Positions 43,414 through 54,156 of a stretch of DNA of 64,000 nucleotides are shown here, piece after piece; position 1 is the first letter of the stretch; each line of letters begins with the position of its first letter. A model generated the notes under the pieces. That model saw nothing but the letters and a program-made list of their open reading frames with translations. It was not told the origin of the DNA and did not search any database. The DNA lies in the NCBI GenBank assembly GCA_037179515.1, contig JAXCGZ010022646.1:62501-126500 (forward strand). The letters run 5' to 3'. Position numbers and translations under genes: made by a program. This DNA is from Halocaridina rubra (Eukaryota > Arthropoda > Malacostraca > Decapoda > Atyidae).

Positions 43414-45215
43414 CTAGGAAAGATTTAGTGCGCATATTTCCACATTGGTCATGTTGTTTGAAGTACCATCAAGACTTTCTTGGAGTGTTGTTAAGTCATT
43501 TTCTAAAAATGATAAAATATTCTCTCTCTCCTCTTCTATGTAATTTTTGTTTCCTTGGGAAATGATACCATCAAGCTTTTGAGTAATAAGTTCAAAAGTG
43601 TCTTCAACTTGCTTTAGGCCATGCAATCTTCTCTTGATGAGTGGGTATGCAGAATCCATCCCTTCAATAAGGCTTTCCATATCACTCAGGTACATATTGA
43701 AATCTTGAAGTTCTGCTTGAATTTCATTGATTCTTTTTTCTATTTGAGATACACCGTTTTCTTCATTAGAGATCAAGGAATTTATTTCATGAAGTTGTTG
43801 TATGAGATTTGTATTGCTCTCCACCAGGATTTGTTTTGCTTTAGAGATAATCTCGGATATTTCATTCAGCTTTCTAACTTCAGCGTCATAAGTAAGCATG
43901 AGATACTTATATCTTGTAGAGTTGCATGCGCTTGGAATTGATACATTGCTTTGCGTTATCCCAGAACAGATAATTTTCTTTTGTTTTTCAAAAAACTCAA
44001 CTTCTTTTTGTAACCTGGAAAATGCCTCTTTTTTCCTTTTTGTATTATATGCTATGGCTATGTCTATTCTAGCTCTTTCAGTGTGAAGTCTCTCTTTCTG
44101 AGCCCTTAATTCTTGTATTCTTATGTGTTTTTCATCAAGATTTCTTCGGAATTCTTCTTCCATATCTTCTAAAGAAGACATGTCATTTGTCACATTAACA
44201 ATGAACTCATGGATAGTATAGTTATCGTCTTTGATATGCCTTGCTAGATTTGCTAACATTGGCCAAGAGTCTGAGGCTTTTTCTTTAATCTTTGTGGAAT
44301 CTCTTCTCACAAATCCTAAAAATGTTTTCAACTCCTCCAGTTTCATTCCTAGGTGTGTGCTTTTTTGAAGTTGTTCTTTCTTCATGGCCAATTTTGTTTG
44401 ATATTTTAATATTTTACCCTGTAGGAAAGGCTTAATTTCCTCATCTACTGTGGAGAGCTCTATTTGGTACCCTTCAATAGCATCAAAAAGTCTTTCAATG
44501 TCACCACTTAGTGCTATAATTGCTCTTTCACTTTGTAATGGTATCAACTTCACTTCATCTTTGTAGACTAAAAGCTTCCTGTCAAATTCTAATTCAAAAT
44601 TTCTGGCCAATTCATATATAGACCATAGTCGTGTAACAATGGAATCTCCTTTTCGCCAAACTGCCATATGAGCCTTAATAATTTCTAGAGTTTTGTTGTA
44701 TGGTTCTGAATATGCATTATACTGTGTTTTATATTCTAGTGATTTTCTTGGTGGTATACTTGATAAAACAATTGTTTCATACTGATCAATGTCGTGGATA
44801 TTAGAGCAAACAGCTTCTGAATCTCTAACAATGAATGTCACTAGATTTTTCACGGTTGGTGCTTGTGTGGTTGGCAAGATGGTTGGTGCTTGTGTGGATG
44901 GCAAGAGAGTTGGTACCTCATTAGTAAAAGATCCATTAGGAAATGTCTCAGTAAATGGATTTTGATTAACTGATGAATTTGAAATTGATTCATTCAGCAC
45001 CATTTTTCCCAATGGGGTACCTGATGCCTGTATTGTATCAGTTACATCTGGGTATAATACTTGAGTTGGTTGAGGATCCTTGGATGCAGAGGTGGAATCT
45101 GATATGGTGGTAAATGGAGATTCTGTGCTTGGCTTTTCAGAATGTGGAGGCAGAGTGGTTGCCAAATTATTAATCTCATAATTTTCGTGCCAATTTGTTC
45201 TGTTTTCTTCTTCAC
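43414..45215 (-). CDS. Exon 2 of the secreted coiled-coil gene
   Basis: The acceptor CATAG is followed by GEEENRTNWHENYEINN, the Thr/Pro-rich region and the coiled coil, ending VEICALNLS and stop. An unbroken 1.8-kb frame in this AT-rich, stop-rich region cannot easily arise by chance. Confidence 0.82.
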
Positions 45216-45425
45216 CTATGAAATACCACAGATAAAATAAAATAATATTTAAAAGAAGTCAGTGGAATAAATTTTACCTATATTAATGACTTGTTTTAAG
45301 CACCCAACTAACTGGAATATGACTCATAAGTTAAGTATGTCATCACCAATATATATGATCAACAACTTACCAAATGTAGAAGATGCCAGCAGTAGGGAAA
45401 TCAGCAGTATTTGGTCTATCATCAT
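43414..45425 (-). CDS. Secreted Ser/Thr-rich coiled-coil protein of unknown family, 2 exons, 618 aa
   Basis: The exons are 45371-45425 and 43414-45215, with GT/AG junctions in phase. The start is the first of two adjacent ATGs (MMIDQILLISLLLASSTFG), a typical signal peptide with likely cleavage after residue 19. Residues about 36-145 are rich in Ser/Thr/Pro with a short repeat (TQAPTILPT, TQAPTV at 126-140). From about 180 to 600 the sequence is heptad-like, charged and helical with many Glu/Lys/Leu. Four cysteines are seen (155, 435, 449, 613), with about nine N-glycosylation sequons. No transmembrane segment follows the signal. The 600-codon second exon is stop-free and shows no similarity that I recognise to transposon proteins. 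I cannot name a function; extracellular matrix, mucus or haemolymph protein are guesses. Confidence is high that it is a gene, low on its role. Confidence 0.8.
45371..45425 (-). CDS. Exon 1 of the secreted coiled-coil gene (signal peptide)
   Basis: It is 55 nt and encodes MMIDQILLISLLLASSTF plus one base, with donor GTAAG. The hydrophobic core (ILLISLLLA) and small residues near the end fit a signal peptide; the exon boundary sits at the predicted cleavage zone, a common arrangement. Confidence 0.78.
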
Positions 45426-45534
45426 AACAATACACTTCCCTTAATCTGGAAAGTAATACAATAACATAAGTACAGATAAAACACAGCCATCAACTCTACT
45501 GAAAAGTGTCTGCTCATCACATCTACCATCTATC

Positions 45535-48500
45535 TATCTACCTTGGCTGTTTCCTCCATTGGGGGGTAGCCGGCATAAAAAAAGAAACAATACGGGGATT
45601 ACTCTGCTCTATGGGCAATGACGAGAGAGCTAGTGACCATTCAGATGGCACTGCTGGAGTGCTACAGCCCATCCTCCCGGCTCTTCCACAACCTGTGTCA
45701 CTTCATAATGCCACCTCCCCTACAGCCCCTACCACAGGGCTACCTCTGTAAGATGCAGCCCCGTGGTAACAGCAGATGCCCATCAGAGCTGCGTCACAAT
45801 CGCTCGCCACTCATTCCTATTCCTAGCACGCTCACTTGCTTCCCTCACATCCATCCTCCTATCATTCAGGGCTCTCCTTACTCCATCCATCCACCCAAAC
45901 CTTGGTCTCCCTCTAGATAGCATTTCTCCCATCAACTCTCGCATTCATCACCTTTCTCAGCAGTCTTTCTTCATCCATCCTCTCCATATGGCCAAACCAT
46001 CACAGAACATTCATATCTACTCTGGCTGCCAATTCTCTCTTCACACCCGTTCTTTCTTCCTAACCCTATCCAACCGAGATACACCGATCATACTCCTCAG
46101 GCATTTCATCTCAAACACATTTACTTTCTGTCTCTCACTTACTTTCATACCCAATAACTCTGATCCATACATCACAGTTGGCACAACCACTTCCCAATAT
46201 AAAACTTTCTTAACATTCATTTCCAACCCTCTATTCTTCATCACTCCTTTCAACACACCCAACACTTTACATCCTTCATTCACTCTGTGACACACATCTG
46301 CTTCCACTCCACCATTTGCAGCTATAACCGAGCCTAAATACTTAAACTGATCAACTTCCTCAAGTGTCTCTCCATTCAACTTAACATTCCTTATTTCTTG
46401 TACACCTCATAACCTTACTCTTTCCCACATTCACTCGCAACTTCCTTCTCTCACACACCATTTCAAATTCTGACACTAACTGACACAGCTTCTCCTCTGA
46501 ATCTGCCACCACCACAGTATAATCTGCAAACAGCAAGTGATTCAGCTCCCACTCGTTATCATCCTCATCTACCATTCTCAAACCTCGACCATGCACTCGC
46601 TCAATCACCTCTCTTACGACTCCATCAATATACAAATTGAACAGCCACGGTGACATCACACATCCCTGTCTCAGTCTCACACTCATTGGAAACCACTCAC
46701 TCACTTCATTCCCTACCATAACACAAGCTCTACTGCCCTCATGCAAACTCTATACTGATTGCAACAGTCTACCATCAATTCCATATAACCTCAAAACATT
46801 CCACATAGCCTCTCTATCAAATCTTTCATACACTTTCTCCAGATCCAAAAATGCAAAATACACATTCTTACCCTCTGCTAAATATTTCTCACATAACTGC
46901 CTAACTATAAAAATCTGATCTATACAACCTCTACCTCTCCTAAAACCACTCTGCACTTCCACAATCACATTTTCTGTCTTATCCCTAATCCTATTAATCA
47001 GTATCCTACCATACACTTTTCCTACCACACTCAACAAACTTATACCCCTAAACTCACTGCATTCATAAACATCTCCCTTACCTTTGTATAGGGGCACTAT
47101 ACAAGCAATCAGCCATTCCACTGGCACCATTGACAATATAAAGCATAAATTAAACACTCTCACTTACCATTCAAATGCAGTCATACCCCCTTCTTTCAAC
47201 ATCTCCGCTCTCACACCATCCATTCCATGCCCTTTACCTGCTTTAACTTCATACAATGCCCTTTACACCTTCTCTCTTGTAATCTCTCTCTCATTTCCAT
47301 CTCCCATTACTGGCACTTGAACACCCCCACTGCCACTATAACTGCCTCTCTATCTTCCACAACATTCAGCAACCACTCAAAATATTCTGCCTATCTTTTC
47401 CTTGCATCGTTCCCTCTTAACATCTGTCCATTCACATCTTTCACTGTCTCTTCCATCCTCAATCCACCCTTCCTTACTCTCTTCACTTCTTTCCAAAACT
47501 TCTTTTTATTCTCCACATATGACCTACTAAAATACTGTCCCCACCTAACATTTGCCAACCTCTTCTCTTCCTCTACCTTCTGCTTGGTTTCCACATTTTT
47601 CTCTCTATATCTTTCATACTTCCCCCTACTGTTACACTGCAGCCATTCCTCAAAAGCCCTCTTTTTTCTCCCACATTCATTTTCACCCCTTCATTCCACC
47701 ACTCGCTGCCCCTCCTCATGCCACCTCCAAGAAACCTCTTTCCACACACATCACTTGTATGTCCCACAAAACCCTCTTTCATCAACCTCCATTTCTCCTC
47801 TAACTCCCCAACTTTTCTTTCTTTCAACCTGTCATATGCCACTTTCAACCTGTCCTTATATTCCTGTCTCTTCTTTGGCTTTTTCAACACTTTTACCTTC
47901 ACCACTTCCCTTCTACATCCCCCACTCTATTTCCCCACTCTTTTGCTACTACCACTTTTGCTTCAACTAAAAAATTATCAGTCATCCCAGCAGCCACACC
48001 CCTAAATGCATGCACATCTTTCACTCTACCAATCATTCTTTTTGCTACCAACACATAATCCGTCAATGCTCTTTCTTTCTCTCTTCCATTTGTCACTCTC
48101 ATCCATGTATACTTATTTATTAACTTCTTCTTGAAAAACCTATTACCTATCACCAACTCTTGCTCCACACACATATCTAACAGTCTCTCGCCACTCTCAT
48201 TCCCACCTGGTACCCCATACCTTCCTACAACACCATCTACCTATCCATCACTCACTCTGGCATTCAAGTCACCCAACACAACTACATAGTTCCTTCTACT
48301 CAGACCATCCACACACCTAGTTAACTCATTCCAGAATTCGTCCCGCTCTTCCTTACTTCTCTCATATCTTGGCCCATACGCATTAATAAAAGCCCAGCAT
48401 TCCCTCTCCATCCTAACTCTCACCCACATCAGCCTAGATGACACTTCTTTCCATTCCACTATCTTATTTACCATCCATTCACTCAGCAATAATGCCACAC

Positions 48501-48665
48501 CTTCTCTCGCTCTCCCCCTTTCAACCCCAGACACCCTACCTGTCACCTCACCAAATGACACTTCTCCTTTTCCTTTCATCTTCATCTCACACAATGCCAA
48601 TACATCCATCCTCCTCCTACCAAACATATATCCAATCTAACATATTTTGCTCTCTATCGTACTAC
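45535..48665 (-). mobile_element. Decayed LINE L-A, subfamily 2, near full length
   Basis: In order on the minus strand: endonuclease (CEMKMKGKGE, FINAYGPRYE, VVLGDLNARVSDG) at 48627-48241; its C-terminal part (INKYTWMRV) at 48174-47899; a linker (SEWWNEGVK) at 47905-47573; and RT blocks ACIVPLYKGKGDVYE, GISLLSVVGKVYGR, SGFRRGRGCIDQ at 47163-46750. The RT continues GLRQGCVMSPWLFN, then FADYTVVVA where the family has FADD, at 46746-46381, and a C-terminus at 46379-45860. The frame is broken at least five times. The 3'UTR (45540-45780) is unlike that of the plus-strand copy and ends in GATA repeats. Confidence 0.85.
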
Positions 48666-48882
48666 AACCACACACATTTAGACACCCCAAAACTAGAGTT
48701 TGGGGAGAAGTTACTCTCCCTTCTACTCCCCTTCTTCTTTGACGTCTCGCAGGAGGTTAATACAAGGGGTGGATTCCTAGTCTCCTCACCCTGTCCACTT
48801 TTAGTCGCCTCTTACGACACGCAGGGAATACATTGGGGCTATTCTTTGATGTTGTGCTTGCCATCACAGGGCACTGCCCGTT

Positions 48883-49037
48883 TTGTATCACTATTAATCT
48901 CCATAATGTGGAGGAAAACAGACATATTGGAGCTGGAAAATAAAGGCTGGATGCTCTTCCTAGCGCCCTGCAATAGGCTCGAACACAGGTTTGATACTTC
49001 CCAAGGACAGCTCTCAAATCCCTGCACTACTTCTGTC
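48883..49037 (-). repeat. SINE-1 copy abutting the LINE 5' end
   Basis: 'TATCACTATTAATCTCCATA', 'GGCTGGATGCTCTTCCTAGC', 'TAGGCTCGAACACAGG'. Confidence 0.78.
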
Positions 49038-49154
49038 CCCCTTCTCTTCCTGTAACTAACCAGTAATTTTTTCTGGTAATGTCGGTAGATTTTTTTTTCA
49101 CACCAATGCATCTTTGGAGTGATATATTGATGTCATTAATCACTTAACATTAGT

Positions 49155-49355
<201 letters not shown>

Positions 49356-49379
49356 AATAACATTGTCGTTTTGTTTTCA

Positions 49380-49450
49380 TTTGTCACTATTAATCTGCAT
49401 TTGTATGAAGGTGGACACAGACTGGTTTGAGCTGGGGAAATAAAACTAAT
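49380..49450 (-). repeat. SINE-1 3' fragment
   Basis: 'TTGTCACTATTAATCTGCAT', 'GGTGGACACAGACTGG', 'GAGCTGGGGAAATAA'. Confidence 0.65.
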
Positions 49451-49507
49451 ACATCTTAGACTGATGATCTCATAAATTTTCTTGGACCATTGTACCTATT
49501 TAATTGT

Positions 49508-49590
49508 GAAACATATTTTGCCCCTTGTTGGGATTCGAACCTAGGTGGTGTAGGTGGTAGCACCTTAGTACACTAAATATGTGTACTATT
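49508..49590 (-). repeat. tRNA-like SINE fragment (SINE-3-like)
   Basis: On the minus strand: 'GGTGCTACCACCTACACC' then box B 'CCTAGGTTCGAATCCCAAC'. Confidence 0.5.
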
Positions 49591-49667
49591 TGAATATCGT
49601 TTTTTCTCATTTTGTATACACCTGTAAAGATCATAGTAATTGGTAATGCATTAACACCTTTGGGAAC

Positions 49668-49832
49668 CGCAGAAGCGCAGTGGTTAGAGCACTCAACTTG
49701 GGAAGTGACAATCCCAAGTTCAAACCCACCACAAAGTATTAGGAAGGATGTTTAGCCTTAATTCCCCATTTCCAACCTTTCTGTGTCCATCCCCATTAAA
49801 ATGGAGATTAATAGTGACACAAAATAGTACTC
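49668..49832 (+). repeat. SINE-1 full-length copy (best box A/B)
   Basis: Box A 'GCGCAGTGGTTAGAGCACTC', box B 'CAAGTTCAAACCC', body 'AGGAAGGATGTTTAGCCTTA', 3' end 'GGAGATTAATAGTGACACAA'. The head resembles a tRNA D-arm/T-arm spacing, which marks the family as tRNA-derived. Confidence 0.9.
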
Positions 49833-49884
49833 TCTTGGTACCTAGTACAAGAGATCAGAATAAATGGAGGAAGATTGTGTACGG

Positions 49885-50112
49885 GTGACAAAGTCGCTAG
49901 CTCCAGCTAGCGACTGTCGAGCTTCACATCAGAAAATCCTCGCCCACCTACCCTGTGGATGACCCAAGCAGGGTAGTGAGGGAATTATGGCACCACTCTA
50001 TCCCCAAGGAGTAAGAGGAGTGACTGAGGTGTATTTTTGGCTTGTGGATAATGTGTGTTCTTTGGCTCGGCCACCCCTTGCAAGGGGAGTGGGACCATTG
50101 TATGTAAAAATA
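49885..50112 (+). repeat. LINE L-A 3'UTR fragment
   Basis: 'CTGTCGAGCTTCACATCAGA', 'CCTACCCTGTGGATGACCCA', 'CTCTATCCCCAAGGAGTAAG', 'CTTGCAAGGGGAGTGGGACC'. Confidence 0.78.
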
Positions 50113-50284
50113 AAAAAAGTTAGATGGCAAACAGCAACAATATAGTGTATTAACACTTACAACAACCCTCAGGAATACAAGAAGCTTAATCGTTCAATTC
50201 TTATAAGTCTTCCTTCAGTTACGGTTTTCTTTCCATCAACACCGAATATTTTTAGATATTCATTACACTTGTCTTATTATCCCT

Positions 50285-52948
50285 TCTCAAGGAATTTCTT
50301 GTTGCTCGCATAAATACTGGGTCAGAGAGCATTATAATAACTGTTGTATACAACCCACCAAGGAACCAAAATAGGCTTGAAGTTTATGAGGAAAGTCATA
50401 TAGGTACTATTGAAGTCATAAACTCAGTTGTTAACATGGCACGGGAAAAAAAATGTAGGATTTTGATTATGGGAGACTTTAATCATAAAGAGATAGATTG
50501 GATAAATCTTGACCCACACAGTGGTGAGGACTCATTCGGGGCAAGATTCCTAGATTGCGTACAAGGGAATTTCCTACACCAACATGTAATGGAACCAATA
50601 AGGGCCAGGGGTGGGGATGAGCCATCACTACTTGATCTAGTGTTCACAGATAATGTGTTGGATATTGAAAAAATTGAGTATGAACCACCAATTGGAAAGA
50701 GTGACCACTGTGTGTTGTTGATGGAGTATATCATTGAAGATATTCTTCCTGAGAGTAGAGGCACTGAGGACATGAGGAGGTACTATCGGAAAGGAGATCA
50801 CATCAAAATGAATGAGCTTTTTGCAGTTATTGACTGGAGAACCTTATTTTACAACAAATCTGTACAAGAAATGTATGACATCTTTTGTGAGAAATATGGG
50901 AAGATAGTAGATTGCTGCAAACCTGTCACCAAAGTAGGTGTAATTCATGCCAGAGAGAAATGGTTCGATAATGGGTGTAAAAGAGCTAAGGAGTGGAGAG
51001 ACAAATGCTGGAAAAGGTATAGGAGGAGAAAAAACATAAATGCCTGGCAAACCTACAAAAGAGCAAGAAATGACTACCTAAGTAAAAGGAGAGAGGCAGA
51101 GAGAGACTATGAGAGGGACATCACCAGGAAGGCTAAAGAAAATCCCAAGCTTTTCCACAGCTTTATCAGAGGAAAACTGAAGGTAAAAGAACAGGTTTTA
51201 AGGCTAAAGAGAGCGGATGGAAGCATCACTGAGACGGATGAAGAGATCTGCAAAGAATTGAACAAGGAGTTTCAGTCAGTATTTACAGTAGAAAATACCC
51301 CACCCCCTCAGATTGCAGTGATAGAAGCTCAAGGGCCGGTATTAGAGAACATCAACCTTACAGCCACAGGGCTATGCAAAGCGCTGATGGATTTAGATGT
51401 TCATAAAGCTACAGGTCCCGATGACATATCCCCTCATGTGCTTAAAAAATGCGCAAACACAATATCAGTGGCACTAAGTATCATATTTAAGGAGTCACTG
51501 GAGTCGGGGGAGATTCCAAAATGCTGGAAACAAGCAAATGTGATACCTATCTTCAAAAAGGGAAGGAGGGATACGGCTCTGAACTATAGACCAGTTTCCT
51601 TGACCAGCATAGTTTGCAAAGTTATGGAGAAACTAATAAGGAAACATATCTCTCTTCACTTGGAATCCTTCAACTTTTTGTCAGTGAGGCAACATGGCTT
51701 CAGAGAAGGTAGATCAACAGTAACAAACTTATTAGAATTTTATGATGAGGTAAGCCAAATCTTACAGGAAAGAGAGGGCTGGGCAGATTGCATATTCCTA
51801 GACTTCCAGAAAGCGTTTGACACTGTTCCACATGGGAGACTTATTAGGAAGCTGCAATCAATGGCTAGAATAGGTGGAAATGTTTTGGAATGGATAAAAA
51901 CTTACTTAGAAGGAAGGGAACAGAGGGTTAGAGTAAGACACTCAGTGTCTGAATGGAGAAGAGTTAGTAGTGGAGTTCCACAGGGTTCAGTTTTAGGGCC
52001 ACTTTTGTTCCTTGTATATGTAAATGACCTACCAGAGTCTGTAAATTCATTCATGAATATGTTTGCAGATGATGCAAAGATTGTGAAGAAAGTAAAAAAC
52101 GAGAACAATGGTAGAGAACTTCAGGAGGGTCTAAATAATCTGCATGAGTGGTCAGAAAAGTGGCTAATGAAATTCAATACTTCAAAATGTAAGGTAATGA
52201 GAATGGGTACAAGTGCAAGAAGGCCCAAGCTTGACTACTCGGTGGCTGGAGTACAACTTCAAGAGACAGAAAATGAGAGAGATCTAGGAGTAAACATACT
52301 GGCAGATTTGTCTCCAGAAATACATATAAATGGCATAGTAAGGGCAGCATATGCATTCTTATCAAATGTAAGGGTAGCCTTCAGGCACATGGACAAGGAA
52401 ATGTTCAGAAATATTTATGTAACCTCTGTGAGGCCAAAACTGGAATATGCAGCCCCCTTTTGGAATCCGCACTTGAAAAAGCACATAGCTAAGCTTGAAA
52501 AAGTTCAAAGACATGCCACGAAACTGGTGCCAGAAATACGCAATCTCAGTTATGATGAGAGGCTGAGGGAATTAGACTTACCATCACTCGAAGCTAGAAG
52601 AGTGAGGGGGGATATGGTGAGAGTCTTTAAATTCCTTCATGGTTATGATAGAGTGGATAGGGATCGATATTTTGATATGGCTGGCTCTAGAACTAGAGGT
52701 CATAGTTTGAAGCTTCGTAAGAAGACTTCTTCGCAGGATGTAAGGAAATACTTTTTCAGTGTAAGAGTAGTTGATAATTGGAATTGGCTAAGCGAGGAGG
52801 TAGTTAATGCTATCTCAATGCATAGTTTTAAGGACAGGTATGATAAGTATCACTAAGTATAAAATGGAACCGATGAGGAGACGGGAAGATACGAGCTTTG
52901 GGCTCTTTCCCGTAAACACAATTAGGTAATCACAATTAGGTAATCACA
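50285..52948 (+). mobile_element. CR1/L2-like LINE, copy 1 (5' truncated, open frame)
   Basis: An uninterrupted frame starts before 50330 (VVYNPPRNQNRLEVY) and stops at 52856. The 3'UTR has two 14-bp AATTAGGTAATCAC units at its end. This is the most complete of five same-strand copies between 50.3 and 57.4 kb. Confidence 0.9.
50436..52856 (+). CDS. CR1/L2-like LINE ORF2: endonuclease C-terminal part and reverse transcriptase, 806 aa from first Met
   Basis: This protein copies its own mRNA into a nicked genomic site. It contains the rear of an AP-endonuclease domain (MGDFNHKEIDW near residue 11-21; LLDLVFTDN; GKSDHCVLL near 85-93), a basic linker, then RT. The RT motifs are KATGPDDISPHVLK, NYRPVSLTSIVCKVMEKL, QHGFREGRSTVTN, FLDFQKAFDTVPH (first catalytic Asp), SGVPQGSVLGPLLF and the catalytic MFADDAKI near 548-555. 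The C-terminus has RPKLEYAAPFWNPH, as in CR1/L2/Jockey types. There is no RNase H. The Met is internal: codons continue open upstream (SESIIITVVYNPPRNQ), so the element is 5' truncated rather than starting here. The frame is intact, suggesting a young copy. Confidence 0.92.
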   Translation: MAREKKCRILIMGDFNHKEIDWINLDPHSGEDSFGARFLDCVQGNFLHQHVMEPIRARGGDEPSLLDLVFTDNVLDIEKIEYEPPIGKSDHCVLLMEYIIEDILPESRGTEDMRRYYRKGDHIKMNELFAVIDWRTLFYNKSVQEMYDIFCEKYGKIVDCCKPVTKVGVIHAREKWFDNGCKRAKEWRDKCWKRYRRRKNINAWQTYKRARNDYLSKRREAERDYERDITRKAKENPKLFHSFIRGKLKVKEQVLRLKRADGSITETDEEICKELNKEFQSVFTVENTPPPQIAVIEAQGPVLENINLTATGLCKALMDLDVHKATGPDDISPHVLKKCANTISVALSIIFKESLESGEIPKCWKQANVIPIFKKGRRDTALNYRPVSLTSIVCKVMEKLIRKHISLHLESFNFLSVRQHGFREGRSTVTNLLEFYDEVSQILQEREGWADCIFLDFQKAFDTVPHGRLIRKLQSMARIGGNVLEWIKTYLEGREQRVRVRHSVSEWRRVSSGVPQGSVLGPLLFLVYVNDLPESVNSFMNMFADDAKIVKKVKNENNGRELQEGLNNLHEWSEKWLMKFNTSKCKVMRMGTSARRPKLDYSVAGVQLQETENERDLGVNILADLSPEIHINGIVRAAYAFLSNVRVAFRHMDKEMFRNIYVTSVRPKLEYAAPFWNPHLKKHIAKLEKVQRHATKLVPEIRNLSYDERLRELDLPSLEARRVRGDMVRVFKFLHGYDRVDRDRYFDMAGSRTRGHSLKLRKKTSSQDVRKYFFSVRVVDNWNWLSEEVVNAISMHSFKDRYDKYH

Positions 52949-52974
52949 TCTGATAAGTTACAATACCCCCCATC

Positions 52975-53078
52975 TCTGTATCTCTTTATATTTTCTTCGT
53001 GCCCAGGCCCGATGAGGGTAGATTTATTTATTTATTTATTTTTTTTGGCCCGTCCTGGTGTCACAATCATTAAAAAAA
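52975..53078 (-). repeat. Dispersed repeat family D, inverted copy
   Basis: 'TTCTTCGTGCCCAGGCCCGA' and 'GGCCCGTCCTGGTGTCACAA' are the inverse of the words at 1465 and 58213. TTTA repeats lie between. Confidence 0.7.
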
Positions 53079-53324
53079 AAGCTTTATATAGTTTTCAGAA
53101 ATTAATTTCTTAACATAATGTCCATGCTTTATGATATGTACTGACACTGTAGTGTTAATAAGTCATGTTTGTTATGTTTTAGTGGTTATGAAGAATTGTA
53201 GAAACTTACTTGTTTGCAGCTTTGACGTGGAGAGAGGAGTATGTCTTTCCCTTGATCCTGTTGTATCAGATTTGAAGAATATGTAAGTCATGTGTGCTTA
53301 AATTACTCTTAATAGGGAAGAAAT

Positions 53325-53566
53325 GAAGATGGGAAATACCAGAACTAAATACTTGTGTGTTTGGTGTACTCCAAGGACATTCATGCTTACATATGTACGC
53401 ATGAAGCACACACATAAGCTGTGGACATACAGAAGCTGTGTGAAGATTTGAAATACTAGAACTTAATATTTGTGTGTTTGGTGTACTCCAAGGATATTCA
53501 TGCTTACATATGTACGCATGAAGCACACACATAAGCTGTAGACATACAGAAGCTGTGTGGATAGAC
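53325..53566. repeat. Tandem duplication, ~120-bp unit
   Basis: 'GTGTGTTTGGTGTACTCCAA', 'CATGCTTACATATGTACGCA', 'GACATACAGAAGCTGTGTG' occur twice with few differences. Confidence 0.92.
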
Positions 53567-53720
53567 ACTGGAGAGTTCTGATTAAATTATCTATTAGGAA
53601 AAATATTGTCAGTGTTGTATGCACTCGCAGTCAATTTTGTGTCTTTATACAGTATATTATCTAGCTAATAATGTGTTTTTGTCTGTTTATGCTATTGATA
53701 TTAATAGCTACTTATTTTGT

Positions 53721-53858
53721 TTCTTGTAAAAAAGAACAACCCTATGGTGCTCCAGTAAAAGGGACCTGCCCTAACCTATCTTAACCTAAAGTAATAATTT
53801 ACGGGATTATTTAGCCGTACAAAGATATTTGAGGGGTTACATATCTTTTCAAGATCAC
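53721..53858. mobile_element. Fold-back MITE, family M-A
   Basis: TCTTGTAAAAAAGAACAACC at the left, GGGTTACATATCTTTTCAAG at the right; interior CCCTAACCTATCTTAACC. Confidence 0.7.
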
Positions 53859-53937
53859 ATATTTCTTAAATGCTTTAACTATATTTACTATTTTTCTTAA
53901 ATAAATTAATAATTGATGCATATAAAAGTAAGGACAC

Positions 53938-53985
<48 letters not shown>
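53938..53985. repeat. (CT)n microsatellite
   Basis: CT with one CC break, leading into a CR1-like 3' end. Confidence 0.97.
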
Positions 53986-53992
53986 GCACATA

Positions 53993-54055
53993 CACCGATC
54001 AGGAGACGGGAAGATACGAGCCTTGGGCTCTTTCCCGTAAACACAATTAGGTAAT

Positions 54056-54059
<4 letters not shown>
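53993..54059 (+). mobile_element. CR1/L2-like LINE 3' end, fragment
   Basis: Only 'CCGATCAGGAGACGGGAAGA', 'GGGCTCTTTCCCGTAAACAC' and one AATTAGGTAATCAC remain. It sits between (CT)n and (GA)n(CA)n. Confidence 0.85.
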
Positions 54060-54141
<82 letters not shown>

Positions 54142-54156
54142 ACACACACACACACG
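54060..54156. repeat. (CA)(GA)n(CA)n compound microsatellite
   Basis: GA runs with one GG break, then CA, joined directly to the next LINE copy. Confidence 0.96.

Noticed and set aside
47227..47970. 247-codon plus-strand frame rich in Ser/Leu/Pro
   Set aside because: It is antisense of the minus-strand LINE, whose endonuclease and RT words are readable in the other direction.
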